Below are positions 7,822 to 16,893 of a DNA stretch of 64,000 nt, in pieces. A model generated the notes under the pieces. It had not been told where the DNA came from. It searched no databases and saw nothing but the letters and a program-made list of their open reading frames with translations. The DNA comes from Capillimicrobium parvum. Its GTDB lineage: Bacteria; Actinomycetota; Thermoleophilia; Solirubrobacterales; Solirubrobacteraceae. A program made the position numbers and the translations under genes. The stretch's first letter is position 1. Every line of letters begins with the position of its first letter. The DNA is taken from positions 1,364,001 to 1,428,000 of the forward strand of contig NZ_CP087164.1 in the NCBI RefSeq assembly GCF_021172045.1. Reading direction: 5' to 3'.

Positions 7822-8552
7822 AGGCCCGCGGCGACGCGATAGCGCAGCAACAGGGCGTTCTCGTACTCGTAGGCGTCGAGCAGGTCGAGCAGCCGGTCGT
7901 CGCCCAGCTCGCCGGCGACGACGGTGAGCGGGTCGGCACCGCCCACGAGCTGAGGGGCGAGCGCGACGTGCAGCTCGTCGACCACGCCGGCCCTCAGCAG
8001 CGCGGCGTTGAGCGTCGCGCCGCCCTCGCAGAGGATCGAGCGCAGCCCGCGGGCGCGGAGGTCGGCGACCACCACCGCGGGGTCGGGATCGTCGAGGACC
8101 ACCACCTCGACGTCGGCGGTGGTCTCCGCGGGGACGTCGACGCGGGCGCCGGTGTAGACGAGGACGCGCGAGCGGGACTCCGCGAAGAGCGGGATGCCCC
8201 ACGGCACCTCGCCGCGGCGGGTGAGCGTCGCGCCGACCGGCTCGTCGCCCAGCCCGGCGGCCCGGCGCATCTCCCGGCGGCGCTCGTCGCGGATCCAGCC
8301 GCCGTAGCGCTCGGCGCGCAGCGTCCCGGTCCCCACGAGGATCGCGTCCGCGTGCGCGCGCAGCGCGTGGAACAGCTCCCGGTCGCCCTGACCGCCCCGG
8401 ATGCCGCCGCTGCGGCCGCGCAGCTCGGTGTGGCCGTCGAGCGAGGCGACCATGTTCAGGACGAGCGTCTCGCGCCCCGCGAGGTGCGCCGCGGCCTCCG
8501 CGGGCGTCGCGGTGCCGGGCTCGGGCAGGAGGCGGCGCAGCTGCAAGGACAT
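7818..8552 (-). CDS. RibD C-terminal-like (dihydrofolate reductase fold) reductase
   Basis: This 244-residue protein has the RibD_C/DHFR-like fold: VLNMVASLDG near residue 33, DAILVGTGTLRAERYGG with the cofactor-binding turn, and the C-terminal ILCEGGATLNAALLRAGVVDELHVALAP typical of pyrimidine reductases of riboflavin synthesis. It lacks a deaminase domain and there are no rib genes around it. In actinobacteria this shape also covers stand-alone NADPH reductases of unknown role. It opens the zwf operon, with the ROK kinase coupled behind it. A TAGCTT hexamer lies 8 nt before the ATG. Confidence 0.82.
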   Translation of the reverse strand: MSLQLRRLLPEPGTATPAEAAAHLAGRETLVLNMVASLDGHTELRGRSGGIRGGQGDRELFHALRAHADAILVGTGTLRAERYGGWIRDERRREMRRAAGLGDEPVGATLTRRGEVPWGIPLFAESRSRVLVYTGARVDVPAETTADVEVVVLDDPDPAVVVADLRARGLRSILCEGGATLNAALLRAGVVDELHVALAPQLVGGADPLTVVAGELGDDRLLDLLDAYEYENALLLRYRVAAGL

Positions 8553-8560
8553 GTGCGAGG

Positions 8561-8566
8561 AAGCTA
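8561..8566 (-). promoter_or_regulatory. -10 element (TAGCTT) of the RibD-like/zwf operon
   Basis: TAGCTT on the minus strand ends 8 nt before ATG 8552. It is divergent from the chemosensory operon's TAGATT box 41 nt away. Confidence 0.5.
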
Positions 8567-8607
8567 GTGCAGCCGGATGGTTGTACTGGTGCCCGGGCGG
8601 CAACGAG

Positions 8608-8613
8608 TAGATT
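8608..8613 (+). promoter_or_regulatory. -10 element (TAGATT) of the chemosensory operon
   Basis: TAGATT ends 8 nt before GTG 8622 and favours that start over an ATG 15 codons upstream at 8577, which would lie upstream of the box. A TTGTAC at 8581-8586 is 21 nt away, too far for a normal -35. Confidence 0.45.
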
Positions 8614-8621
8614 CGCTCCCC

Positions 8622-10022
8622 GTGCGAGGACTCCGCGGACCCGCTCGGGTCATCACGACGGTCGGCATGGCGCTCGGCGTGCTCTGGATCATCACCCTGA
8701 CGATCACGCTGACGCGCTACGAATCGGCGCTCTCGACGTACGACCGTGCCGACCGCGCGGCCCTGGTCTCGCGAGCTCAGACGAGCTTCCGCAACAACCT
8801 CATCGACCGTGTGCAGGCCGTCGAGCGGGGGCTGGACGGCGACAGCGTCGGGGGCGATCTGCGCAACCTCGACAGGGAGTTCGCGGCCGCCGAGCGGCAG
8901 GCGCAGACGGCCGGGCCCACAGCTGACGCCGTCGCGAGCCTCGCGTCGATCCAACGAGCGTCGACGAGGCTGCGCGTCGCCGCCGATCGCGCCCTCACCA
9001 CCAGCGGGGAGCCGGGGCACGCCGCCGACGTGGCGGCCTACCGGGCCGCGGCGGACGACCTGCAGGAGGCGATCCTGGGCTTCTCCGACACGCAGCGCAC
9101 GAAGGTCGACGCGACGCGCGCCGACGCGCGCCACATCGCCGACCAGGCCATGTGGTGGGCGATCGGGCTCGGCGGCTTCGCGATCCTCGTCGGCTCGGTG
9201 CTCACGATCTGGAGCTCGCGCCTGCTGCAGCGGCTGTTCAACCGCATCCGCGCCACCGCCGACACGCTGGCCGAGGCATCGCTCGAGATGCGGGCCGCGG
9301 CGCAGGAGGCGGCCGCCGCGACCAGCGAGCAGTCGGCGGCGATCGCGCAGACCGCGGCGACCATCGAGGAGATGACCGCGACGGCGACCGCCATCGCCGC
9401 CAGCGCCGAGACGACCGCGAGCGCCGCGGCGCAGACCAGCGACGTGATGGACGACCTGCTCCAGCAGTCTGACGCGATCGCGCGGCGGTCGCTCGACCTG
9501 GGCCAGGGCGGCCAGCAGATCGGGGACATCCTGAAGCTCATCAACGACATCGCCGAGCGAACGAACCTGCTTGCGCTCAACGCGTCGATCGAGGCGGCGC
9601 GGGCCGGCGAGGCGGGGCGGGGGTTCGCGGTCGTCGCGACAGAGGTCCGCAAGCTTGCCGAGCGCAGCGTGCGGTCGACCGAATCCATCAGCCGGATCGT
9701 GTCCTCGCTGCAGGACGACACGAACGCGACGATCCTCGCCACCGAGCAGGGCCAGAAGCGGGCCGCGGACGTCGTGGAGCTGATGCAGTCCACCGGCGAG
9801 GAGATCGAGGACACCCTGCGGGCGACCGAGCAGCAGCGCGGGGCGGCCGACCAGGTCTCCCTTGCGATGGCGGAGATCCGCAGCGCGGCCCAGCAGCTCG
9901 CCGCCGAGCAGGAGCGCCGCCTGGACACGACGCGCCAGGTCGAGCAGCTCGTCAAGAGCCTCGAGCGGACGCTGGTCGAGGCCGGCGTGAGCCCGCGCAA
10001 CGGCCACCGCCCGCCGGAGTGA
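8622..10022 (+). CDS. Methyl-accepting chemotaxis protein
   Basis: The 466-residue receptor has a membrane helix near residues 10-30 ([17 protein letters not shown]), an extracytoplasmic helical domain of about 130 residues, a second helix ([20 protein letters not shown]), and a cytoplasmic coiled coil. The signalling tip reads [30 protein letters not shown] in register with the family; in total it is a short receptor. The ligand is unknown. The start is GTG 8622, 8 nt after a -10 box. cheW follows after 4 nt, so the receptor is first in the operon. Confidence 0.93.
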   Translation: MRGLRGPARVITTVGMALGVLWIITLTITLTRYESALSTYDRADRAALVSRAQTSFRNNLIDRVQAVERGLDGDSVGGDLRNLDREFAAAERQAQTAGPTADAVASLASIQRASTRLRVAADRALTTSGEPGHAADVAAYRAAADDLQEAILGFSDTQRTKVDATRADARHIADQAMWWAIGLGGFAILVGSVLTIWSSRLLQRLFNRIRATADTLAEASLEMRAAAQEAAAATSEQSAAIAQTAATIEEMTATATAIAASAETTASAAAQTSDVMDDLLQQSDAIARRSLDLGQGGQQIGDILKLINDIAERTNLLALNASIEAARAGEAGRGFAVVATEVRKLAERSVRSTESISRIVSSLQDDTNATILATEQGQKRAADVVELMQSTGEEIEDTLRATEQQRGAADQVSLAMAEIRSAAQQLAAEQERRLDTTRQVEQLVKSLERTLVEAGVSPRNGHRPPE

Positions 10023-10026
10023 GCGG

Positions 10027-10425
10027 GTGGACGCCGTCCACGTCAGGCTGCGCGGGGAGCGCTACGCGATCGAGGTCGCGGATGTCGTCGAGGTCGAGCA
10101 GCGCGACCAGATGACCCCCGTGTGGGGTGCGTCTCCGCTCGTCGTCGGCGTGCGCAACCTGCGCGGCAGCGTCCTGCCGATCGTCGACCTCGCGGCGGCG
10201 CTCGGGCTGCCGTCGCGGCCGGACGCGGCGTACGTCGTGGTCGTCGCGAGCGGCGTGGCCACGGCCGGGCTGGAGGTCGACGCCGTCATCGACGTCGAGC
10301 CCCTGCCGCTGTTCGACGTGCAGCCGGCCGACCAGGCCGGACTGCGCGGCCGCGCCATGGTCGACGACGAGCTGGTCGGCGTGATCGACGTGGAGGCGGT
10401 CCTGGCGATGGCGGGGCCGGTATGA
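10027..10425 (+). CDS. cheW: CheW-like coupling protein
   Basis: A single CheW domain of 132 residues links the receptor to CheA. It shows the domain's two half-barrels, the stretch GVRNLRGSVLPIVDLAAALG that contacts receptor and kinase, and VDAVIDVEPLPL. The start is GTG, 4 nt after the receptor stop. Its stop overlaps the cheA ATG in ATGA. It is shorter than E. coli CheW (167 residues) but has a complete domain. Confidence 0.9.
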   Translation: MDAVHVRLRGERYAIEVADVVEVEQRDQMTPVWGASPLVVGVRNLRGSVLPIVDLAAALGLPSRPDAAYVVVVASGVATAGLEVDAVIDVEPLPLFDVQPADQAGLRGRAMVDDELVGVIDVEAVLAMAGPV

Positions 10426-12437
10426 GCGTCGACGACAAGCTGCTGTCGATCTTCCGCCAGGAGGCGGGCGAGCGGCTGGACGCGATGGTGGCGACGCTCC
10501 TCGAGGTCGAGTCGGGCGGCGGCGATCCGGAGTCCGTGCGCGAGCTGTTCCGCCACGCGCACTCGCTGAAGGGCACGGCGGGAATGGTCGGCCTCGCCCC
10601 GATCGCCGCGGTCGCGACGAGCATCGAGGACGTGCTCGCCGAGGCGCGCAGCAGGGGCGAGCTCGAGATGGCGGCCGCCGGTCCTCTCCTGCGCGCGACC
10701 GACGCGATCCGCGCCGCGATGCAGGGCGAGGCGATCGACGCGGCGGCCGTGGCGGCGGCGCTGCACGAGGGGCCCGGCGACGGCGACGGCGCCGGCGAGG
10801 GCGAGGGCGAGGCGCTGGGCGGCGCCGTGCCCGTCACCGCCGCGCCGCCCGCGCCGCTCGGCGACGATCACGACGCTCTTCCGTCCGCCCCGTCGCGCAT
10901 GGCCACCATGCGCGTCTCCGCCGAGCGCGTCGACGACCTCCTCGACGCGGCCGGGGAGGCGGTGCTTCGCCGGCGGCGCCTCGAGCACATGCTCGGGCCG
11001 GTCGTCGAGGAGGACGAGCAGCTGCGCGAGGAGCTCGATCGCAGCGAGACCCTCCTCGCCGAGCTCCAGCACGCCGTGCTCGACCTGCGCACCATGCCGC
11101 TGTCGTCGATCGTCAGCTCGTTCCCGCGCACCATCCGCGACGCCGCCGCCCGCGAGGGCCGCGAGGTCGAGCTCCAGCTCGTCGGCGTCGACACCCAGCT
11201 CGACCGCACGATGCTCGAGGGCATCTCGGACATGATCGTCCACCTCCTGCGCAACGCGGTCTCGCACGGGATCGAGCCGCCGGACGCACGGGAGGCGGCG
11301 GGCAAGCCGCGCCGCGGCACGGTGACGGTCAGCGCCGAGGCGCGCGGCAACCGCGTGGAGGTCTCGGTCGCCGACGACGGGCGCGGCATCGCGCCGGACC
11401 TCGTCGCGCGGACGCAGTCGCACGCCGAGCTCGGCGAGCTGCTTGCGACGCCTGGACTGTCGACCGCGCGCGAGGTCGGCGAGCTCGCGGGCCGCGGGGT
11501 GGGCCTGGACGCGGTCCAGCGGGATCTCAAGAAGCTCGGGGGCGTGCTCCTCGTCACGAGCGACCCGGGGCGCGGCAGCCGCTTCACGCTGCGCCTGCCC
11601 GCGACGCTCGCAGTCCTCGCCCTCCTGCTGGTCGAGCGCGGCGGCCAGCACTTCGGCATCCCGCTGCAGACCCTGGCCGAGGTGGTCGACGAAGAGCGGG
11701 TCGTCATCCTCGGCGGCCGTCCCGCCGTGGAGCTCGAGGGCGGCGAGGTCCTGCCGCTCGCCGACCTCGCGGTGCTGCTCGACCGGCCGGGGATGCCGAC
11801 GGCTCCGGGCGGGCCGGTGCTCATCGTCGACGTGACCGGCCGCCGGGCGGCCGTGCGCTGCGACCGCCTCCTCGGCGAGCAGGAGGCGGTCATCAAGGCG
11901 CTCGGCCCGCTGCTCGACGGGCTCCCGTTCTACCTCGGCGCCACGGTGCAGGACGACGGCACCATCGCGCTCGTGCTCGATGCGCGCCACCTCATCCGCG
12001 GCGCGCCCGCGGCGGCCGCCGTGCCCGAGGCGCCGGCCGCGCCCGAGGAGGACGCGCGCAGCCGCGTCCCGCGCGTCCTCGTCGTCGACGACCAGTTCAC
12101 GGTGCGCGAGCTGCAGCGCACGATCCTCGCCGGCGCCGGATACGACGTGCTCACCGCCCGCGACGGACGCGAGGCGCTCGAGCTGCTCGACCATGGCGAC
12201 GGCGTCGACCTCGTCCTCACCGACATCGAGATGCCCGTCCTCGACGGGTTCGCACTGCTGTCGGCTCTGCGCGAGGACCCGCGCCACGAGTCCCTGCCCG
12301 TCGTGATCGTCTCCTCACGCGGCGACGAGGAGGACCGGCGGCGCGGGGCCGAGGCGGGGGCCGACGCCTGGGTCGTCAAGGCGGAGTTCGACCAGCACAA
12401 GCTGCTCGAGATGGTGCACCGCCTGGTGATCCGGTGA
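10422..12437 (+). CDS. cheA: Hybrid histidine kinase CheA with C-terminal receiver, no P2
   Basis: The 671-residue kinase starts with an HPt (P1) domain whose phospho-His is His47 in HAHSLKGTAG. After a Gly/Ala/Glu-rich linker (about residues 105-155) with no recognisable P2 domain come the dimerisation helices, the ATP-binding domain (HLLRNAVSHGIE, VADDGRGI, GRGVGLDAV), a CheW-like P5 domain, and a receiver (VLVVDDQ, TDIEMP) at about residues 545-671. A built-in receiver without P2 is usual in chemosensory systems that steer something other than a flagellar motor. It is coupled to cheW; cheB follows after 7 nt. Confidence 0.95.
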   Translation: MSVDDKLLSIFRQEAGERLDAMVATLLEVESGGGDPESVRELFRHAHSLKGTAGMVGLAPIAAVATSIEDVLAEARSRGELEMAAAGPLLRATDAIRAAMQGEAIDAAAVAAALHEGPGDGDGAGEGEGEALGGAVPVTAAPPAPLGDDHDALPSAPSRMATMRVSAERVDDLLDAAGEAVLRRRRLEHMLGPVVEEDEQLREELDRSETLLAELQHAVLDLRTMPLSSIVSSFPRTIRDAAAREGREVELQLVGVDTQLDRTMLEGISDMIVHLLRNAVSHGIEPPDAREAAGKPRRGTVTVSAEARGNRVEVSVADDGRGIAPDLVARTQSHAELGELLATPGLSTAREVGELAGRGVGLDAVQRDLKKLGGVLLVTSDPGRGSRFTLRLPATLAVLALLLVERGGQHFGIPLQTLAEVVDEERVVILGGRPAVELEGGEVLPLADLAVLLDRPGMPTAPGGPVLIVDVTGRRAAVRCDRLLGEQEAVIKALGPLLDGLPFYLGATVQDDGTIALVLDARHLIRGAPAAAAVPEAPAAPEEDARSRVPRVLVVDDQFTVRELQRTILAGAGYDVLTARDGREALELLDHGDGVDLVLTDIEMPVLDGFALLSALREDPRHESLPVVIVSSRGDEEDRRRGAEAGADAWVVKAEFDQHKLLEMVHRLVIR

Positions 12438-12444
12438 GGCGCCG

Positions 12445-13548
12445 GTGAGCGACGCGATCCGCGTGGTCGTCTGCGACGACTCGCGCACGTACGTCCAGGC
12501 GCTCACCCGGGTCCTGGAAGCCGACGGCGACATCGACGTCGTGCGCAGCTACTCGTCGGCGGAGCGGCTCCTGCGCGGTCTGGTCGGACTGCGGCCCGAC
12601 CTCATCACCATGGACCTCGACCTGCCGGGCATGGACGGCGTCGAGGCGACGCGCCGCATCATGGACGAGCATCCGGTACCGGTGGTGGTCGTCTCCGCCC
12701 TCACCGGCGCGGGCAGCGTCCAGGCGGCCGAGGCGCTGGCGGCGGGCGCGGTGGACGTGATCCACAAGGAGGAGATCCAGCTCGGCGCGACGACCAGCGC
12801 GGTGGCGGCGACGCTGCGCCGGCGGATGCGGCGGCTGAGCCGCGTGCGCGTCACCGGCCGGACCGGGGTCGCGCACGTCCGCGGGGCGGCCCGGGCGAGC
12901 GCGCGGCGCGCGCGGCCGGCGACGCCGGACGCCGCGGCGTCTGCAGCCCGCCCGCGGGCGGCGCCCTGGCGCCCCCATGCGATCCACGTCATCGGGATCG
13001 CCGCCTCCACGGGCGGCCCCAGCGCGCTGCGCGCGGTCCTCGGGGCGCTGCCCGCGCAGCCCGCGGTGCCGGTGCTCGTCGTCCAGCACATGACCGAGGG
13101 GTTCACGGAGGGCCTCGGGCGGTGGCTCGACGCGACGGTGCCTCCGCCGGTCCGGCTGGCCACGGAGGGCGCGCAGGCCGTGCCCGGCGTGTGGCTGGCC
13201 CCGGACCGAGCGCACCTAGTGGTCGGCGTCGGCCTGCAGATGCACCTCGACGACCGCACGCCGCCGGACCCGCACCGGCCATCGGGCGACATGCTGTTCC
13301 GCTCGCTCGCCCGCGACGCCGGTGCCGGCGCCGCGGTCGCCGTCCTCACCGGGATGGGCGTCGACGGCGCCGCCGGCGTGGCGGCGGTGCTCGCCGCCGG
13401 TGGGCTGGCCATCGCCCAGGACGCGGCGAGCTGCGCGGTCGACGGCATGCCGCTGGCCGCCGTCCGCGCCGGCGCCCAGCGCGTCCTGCCCCTCGACGAG
13501 ATCGGGCCCGCGCTCGCCGCACTGCCCGTGCGGAGCCGCCCGCGGTGA
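12445..13548 (+). CDS. cheB: Protein-glutamate methylesterase CheB
   Basis: CheB removes methyl groups from receptor glutamates when phosphorylated. The 367-residue protein has an N-terminal receiver (VVVCDDSRTY, LITMDLDLPGMDG) and a C-terminal esterase with the catalytic Ser in GIAASTGGPS, His in VQHMTEGF and Asp in TGMGVDGA. An Ala/Arg-rich linker of about 50 residues joins them. The start is GTG and the stop overlaps the cheR GTG (GTGA). Confidence 0.95.
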   Translation: MSDAIRVVVCDDSRTYVQALTRVLEADGDIDVVRSYSSAERLLRGLVGLRPDLITMDLDLPGMDGVEATRRIMDEHPVPVVVVSALTGAGSVQAAEALAAGAVDVIHKEEIQLGATTSAVAATLRRRMRRLSRVRVTGRTGVAHVRGAARASARRARPATPDAAASAARPRAAPWRPHAIHVIGIAASTGGPSALRAVLGALPAQPAVPVLVVQHMTEGFTEGLGRWLDATVPPPVRLATEGAQAVPGVWLAPDRAHLVVGVGLQMHLDDRTPPDPHRPSGDMLFRSLARDAGAGAAVAVLTGMGVDGAAGVAAVLAAGGLAIAQDAASCAVDGMPLAAVRAGAQRVLPLDEIGPALAALPVRSRPR

Positions 13549-14708
13549 GGACCGCGCTCGAGGAGCTGGCGGAGCGGATCCGCGCCGCGAGCGGGCTCGT
13601 CCTCGAGGGCTCGCGGCTCGGCTCGCTCGAGAGCGCGCTCGTCCGGCTCGCCCTCGGCACGCCGGAGGAGGTGCTGCGCGCGGCCGACGACCCGCTCGAG
13701 GGGGCGGCCCTCACGCTGCGCCTCGTCGACGAGGTGGCGGTCAAGGAGACCTTCTTCTTCCGCCACGACGACGAGCTGCGGGCGCTCGACTGGGCCGGGC
13801 TGCTCGCCGCGGCGCGGGCGCGCGGCGACGAGCGGCTGCGCGTGTGGTGCACCGCCTGCGCGACCGGAGAGGAGGCGTACTCGCTGGCCCTTCTGGCCCT
13901 CGAGGCGCTCGGCCCGAGGGCACCGCTCGACGTGCTGGGCACGGACATCGCCCAGAGCGCGCTCGACCGCGCGTGTGAGGGCACCTACCGGCCCCGAGCG
14001 GTCGCGTCGGTGCCGGCCGCGATGCGCGAGCGCTGGTTCGAGCCGGCTGGCGCGGGGCTGCGGGTCGGCACGGCGCTGCGCGGGGTCGTGCGCTTCGCCA
14101 CCCACAACCTCGTCCACGACGACCTGCCGCCCAGCGGCGAGGCGCGCTTCGACGTCATCACCTGCCGCAACGTCCTCATCTACTTCTCGCCCGGCCAGGT
14201 CCAGCGCACGATCGTCGGGCTCGACGGCGCCCTGGTGCCGGGAGGCCGGCTCGTGATCGGCGCCGCCGACCGCCTGAGCACCGGCACCGTCGGGCGCCTC
14301 GCCCTGCCCCAGGCGGCGTGCGCGCGGCCCGCATCGCGTGCGCAGCGTCCGCGCCGGCGCCCGGTGCGCCGGGTCCGAGACCGCCCCGGGGGCGCGCCGC
14401 AGAGCAGCCCCCCGGACTCCCGCGACTGCCTCGAGCGCGGCCGTCAGGCCCGCGCCCGCGGCGACCACACGGAGGCCGTGCGCTGGCTGCGGCGCGCCCT
14501 GTACCTCGACCCGGAGTTCGGCATCGCGGGGCTCGAGCTGGCGCTCGCCTACAGCGCGCGGGGCGACGTCCCCGCCGCGCGCCGGGCGCTCTGGACCGCC
14601 ATCCACGCGACGCAGCCGCCGCAGACCGACGATGATGCCGAGCTGTTGGCGGAGTGCCGGGCGCGCTTGGCACGCCTTGGCGGCGGGCAGGAGGACGGTG
14701 GCACGTGA
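13545..14708 (+). CDS. cheR: Chemotaxis methyltransferase CheR with C-terminal TPR-like tail
   Basis: CheR methylates receptor glutamates with SAM. The helical N-domain is followed by KETFFFRH and the SAM site VWCTACATGEEAYSLA. CRNVLIYFSP is a conserved CheR motif. After residue 260 comes an Arg/Pro-rich linker and then a TPR-like unit (residues about 290-380, LERGRQARARGDHTEAVRWLRRALYLDPEFGIAGLELAL), a layout known from chemosensory systems such as Frz and Wsp. The start is GTG 13545, coupled to cheB. The stop overlaps the next GTG. Confidence 0.93.
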   Translation: MRTALEELAERIRAASGLVLEGSRLGSLESALVRLALGTPEEVLRAADDPLEGAALTLRLVDEVAVKETFFFRHDDELRALDWAGLLAAARARGDERLRVWCTACATGEEAYSLALLALEALGPRAPLDVLGTDIAQSALDRACEGTYRPRAVASVPAAMRERWFEPAGAGLRVGTALRGVVRFATHNLVHDDLPPSGEARFDVITCRNVLIYFSPGQVQRTIVGLDGALVPGGRLVIGAADRLSTGTVGRLALPQAACARPASRAQRPRRRPVRRVRDRPGGAPQSSPPDSRDCLERGRQARARGDHTEAVRWLRRALYLDPEFGIAGLELALAYSARGDVPAARRALWTAIHATQPPQTDDDAELLAECRARLARLGGGQEDGGT

Positions 14709-15082
14709 GCAGGAGGATCCTGGTGATCGACGACTCGGAGCTGATCCGCGAGGCGGCGACCGTTGCCCTCGGCCTCGCCGGCTGGGCCGTCGACGCCCAG
14801 CCCGGCGGCGAGGAGGGGGTCGCGGCCGCGCGATCCGCGCCGCCCGACGGCATCCTGCTCGACGTCATGATGCCGGGCCTCGACGGGCCGTCGACGCTCG
14901 AACGCCTGCGCACCGGCGACGCCACGCGCGACGTGCCCGTGGCGTTCCTGACCGCGCGGGCCGAGGAGCAGGGCGAGCGCGACGCGCTGCTCGCGCTCGG
15001 CGCGTCCGCGGTCATCCCCAAGCCGTTCTCGCTGCCCCAGCTCGCCGGGCAGGTGTCCGAGGCGTTCGGGTGGAGCACGTGA
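14705..15082 (+). CDS. Single-domain response regulator (CheY-like)
   Basis: A stand-alone receiver of 125 residues with the acidic pair in ILVIDDSE, the phospho-acceptor Asp in LLDVMMPGLDG, Thr in FLTARAEEQ and Lys in VIPKPFS. All catalytic residues are present. It may be the output of CheA or a phosphate sink. It starts at GTG 14705, overlapping the cheR stop (GTGA), and its own stop overlaps the HPt gene in the same way. Confidence 0.9.
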   Translation: MSRRILVIDDSELIREAATVALGLAGWAVDAQPGGEEGVAAARSAPPDGILLDVMMPGLDGPSTLERLRTGDATRDVPVAFLTARAEEQGERDALLALGASAVIPKPFSLPQLAGQVSEAFGWST

Positions 15083-15435
15083 GCGACGACGTTCCGGCCG
15101 ACGTGCGCGACGTCCTGCGCCGCGTCTGGGAGAGCCGACGCGACAACGTGCTCGCCCGCGTCGACGTCATCGATGCCACGATCGCCGCCGCGCGCGTCGG
15201 CGCCCTCGACGACGAGCAGCGGGCGGCGGGCGTGCGCGAGGCGCACATGCTCTCCGGCTCGGCCGGCACGTTCGGCTTCGGGGCCGCGACGGCGATGGCG
15301 CGCGAGCTCGAGCACGCCTTCGACGTGCCCGGGGGGCCGCCGAGCGCCGCGCTCGACCACCTCGGCGACGTGGCGGGCGCGCTGCGGCGCGAGCTCGAGG
15401 GCGAGCCCGCGGGCGGCGCCGAAGGATGGGGATGA
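15079..15435 (+). CDS. HPt-domain phosphotransfer protein
   Basis: The 118-residue protein is a single histidine-phosphotransfer domain with the phospho-His in REAHMLSGSAGTFGF, which matches the HxLxGSAG signature. A free HPt next to a CheA with its own receiver allows a His-Asp-His-Asp relay to a distant regulator. It starts at GTG 15079, coupled to the receiver gene, and its stop overlaps the next ATG (ATGA). Confidence 0.85.
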   Translation: MSDDVPADVRDVLRRVWESRRDNVLARVDVIDATIAAARVGALDDEQRAAGVREAHMLSGSAGTFGFGAATAMARELEHAFDVPGGPPSAALDHLGDVAGALRRELEGEPAGGAEGWG

Positions 15436-15860
15436 GCAGCGATCCGCTCGAGGGCATCGCCGCCGCCGACGCCCACCTCGGGCGTCCGGTCCCGCTGCCC
15501 CAGGCCGCGCTGCCGCTGGTCCGCTGGACCGAGGTCCGCCCCGCCGGACCGGCGGGCGTCGAGATCGAGTTCAACCTCGACGACTCCCGCGCCGGTGCGC
15601 CCGGCCGCCTCGCGCTCTACGTCGGCCTCGACCCGCCGCCGGCGCGCGAGTGGCCCGGCGACGAACCGCCGCGCGACGTCCCCGTCGGCGACGCACCGGG
15701 TCGCTGGCGCGAGGCCGAGCTCGTCGAGGCGCAGCCGTCGCTGCGTCCCGTGGTCGAGCTCGAATGGCACGCGCACGGCCTGCATCTGCGGCTCACCGCG
15801 CAGGGTCCGTGGCCGCCCGAGCGCCTTGTCGAGATCGCGAATTCGGTCGTTCCCGGGTGA
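15432..15860 (+). CDS. Unknown protein ending the chemosensory operon
   Basis: A 142-residue protein, rich in Pro, Glu, Arg and Leu, with no signal peptide or membrane helix. I recognise no family. It has a beta-strand-like pattern (VEIEFNLDD, RLALYVGLD, HGLHLRLTAQGPW) suggesting a small beta-sandwich. It starts at ATG 15432 inside the HPt stop (ATGA); an ATG two codons upstream is the alternative. Its tight coupling to seven chemosensory genes suggests it acts with them, perhaps as an output or adaptor, but this is inference from position only. Confidence 0.7.
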   Translation: MSSDPLEGIAAADAHLGRPVPLPQAALPLVRWTEVRPAGPAGVEIEFNLDDSRAGAPGRLALYVGLDPPPAREWPGDEPPRDVPVGDAPGRWREAELVEAQPSLRPVVELEWHAHGLHLRLTAQGPWPPERLVEIANSVVPG

Positions 15861-15883
15861 CGGCCGGGCGCGGGACGCTCGGA

Positions 15884-15889
15884 TAGGCT
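15884..15889 (+). promoter_or_regulatory. -10 element (TAGGCT) of glpX
   Basis: TAGGCT ends 8 nt before ATG 15898, giving glpX its own leaderless start although it follows the chemosensory operon in the same direction. Confidence 0.5.
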
Positions 15890-15897
15890 CGCGCCCG

Positions 15898-16893
15898 ATG
15901 ACCGACACCGCGCAGCATCCCGATCGCAACCTCGCCCTCGAGCTCGTCCGCGTCACCGAGGCCGGCGCGCTGGCCGCGTCCCGCCTCGTCGGCCGCGGAG
16001 ACAAGGAGGCCGCCGACCAGGCGGCGGTCGACGCGATGCGCCACATGGTGGGCAGCGTGACGATGGACGGCATCGTGGTCATCGGCGAGGGAGAGAAGGA
16101 CGAGGCGCCGATGCTGTTCAACGGCGAGGAGATCGGCAACGGGCAGCCGCCGCAGGTCGACATCGCGGTCGATCCGCTCGAGGGCACCACGCTCACGGCG
16201 CGCGGCATGCCGAGCGCGCTGAGCGTCATCGCGCTGTCCGAGCGCGGCTCGATGTTCGACCCCGGCCCGTGCGTGTACATGGAGAAACTCGCCGGCGGGT
16301 CGGACCTCGTCGACCTGCTCGACCTCGACCAGGCGATCGGCGACGTCGTCCGCGCGGTGGCGCAGCGGCGCAAGATCGATGTGGGCGACGTGACGGTCGT
16401 CGTGCTCGACCGCCCGCGCCACGAGGACGGCATCGCGGAGATCCGCGAGGCCGGCGCCCGCGTCCGGCTCATCAGCGACGGCGACGTGTCGGCGGCGCTG
16501 CTGGCGGTGTCGGACCGCTCGCCGGTCGACCTGCTGTGGGGCGTCGGCGGCACGCCGGAGGGCGTCATCTCCGCCGCGGCGATCAAGTGCACGGGCGGCC
16601 ACATGGTCGGCCGGCTGTGGCCGCGCGACGACGAGGAGCGCCGGGCCGCGCTCGACGCCGGCTACGACCTCGATCGCCAGCTGACGGTCGACGACCTAGT
16701 GGCCTCCGACGACTGCTTCTTCTCGGCGACCGGCGTGACCGACGGCGACGTGCTGCAGGGCGTGCGCTTCCACGGCGACTACGCCACGACCGAGTCGCTC
16801 GTCATGCGCTCGCGCTCGGGCACGGTGCGGCGGGTCCACGCGCGCCACGACCGCCGCAAGCTGCGCGCGATGGCCGGCGTCAGGTTCGGATGA
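15898..16893 (+). CDS. glpX: Class II fructose-1,6-bisphosphatase (GlpX)
   Basis: GlpX removes the 1-phosphate of fructose-1,6-bisphosphate for gluconeogenesis. The 331-residue protein contains the class II hallmarks: GEGEKDEAPML, DPLEGTT (metal site), LISDGDVSAAL and the GVGGTPEGVISAAA loop. It is the usual actinobacterial form of this enzyme. The ATG lies 8 nt after a -10 hexamer. The 3' end overlaps the convergent gene at 16880 by 14 nt. Confidence 0.96.
   Translation: MTDTAQHPDRNLALELVRVTEAGALAASRLVGRGDKEAADQAAVDAMRHMVGSVTMDGIVVIGEGEKDEAPMLFNGEEIGNGQPPQVDIAVDPLEGTTLTARGMPSALSVIALSERGSMFDPGPCVYMEKLAGGSDLVDLLDLDQAIGDVVRAVAQRRKIDVGDVTVVVLDRPRHEDGIAEIREAGARVRLISDGDVSAALLAVSDRSPVDLLWGVGGTPEGVISAAAIKCTGGHMVGRLWPRDDEERRAALDAGYDLDRQLTVDDLVASDDCFFSATGVTDGDVLQGVRFHGDYATTESLVMRSRSGTVRRVHARHDRRKLRAMAGVRFG

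Noticed and set aside
10062-12287. 741-codon open frame antisense to cheW/cheA
   Set aside because: Long antisense frames are expected at this GC content; the residues are Arg/Ala/Asp-rich without motifs, while the plus strand has complete CheW and CheA.
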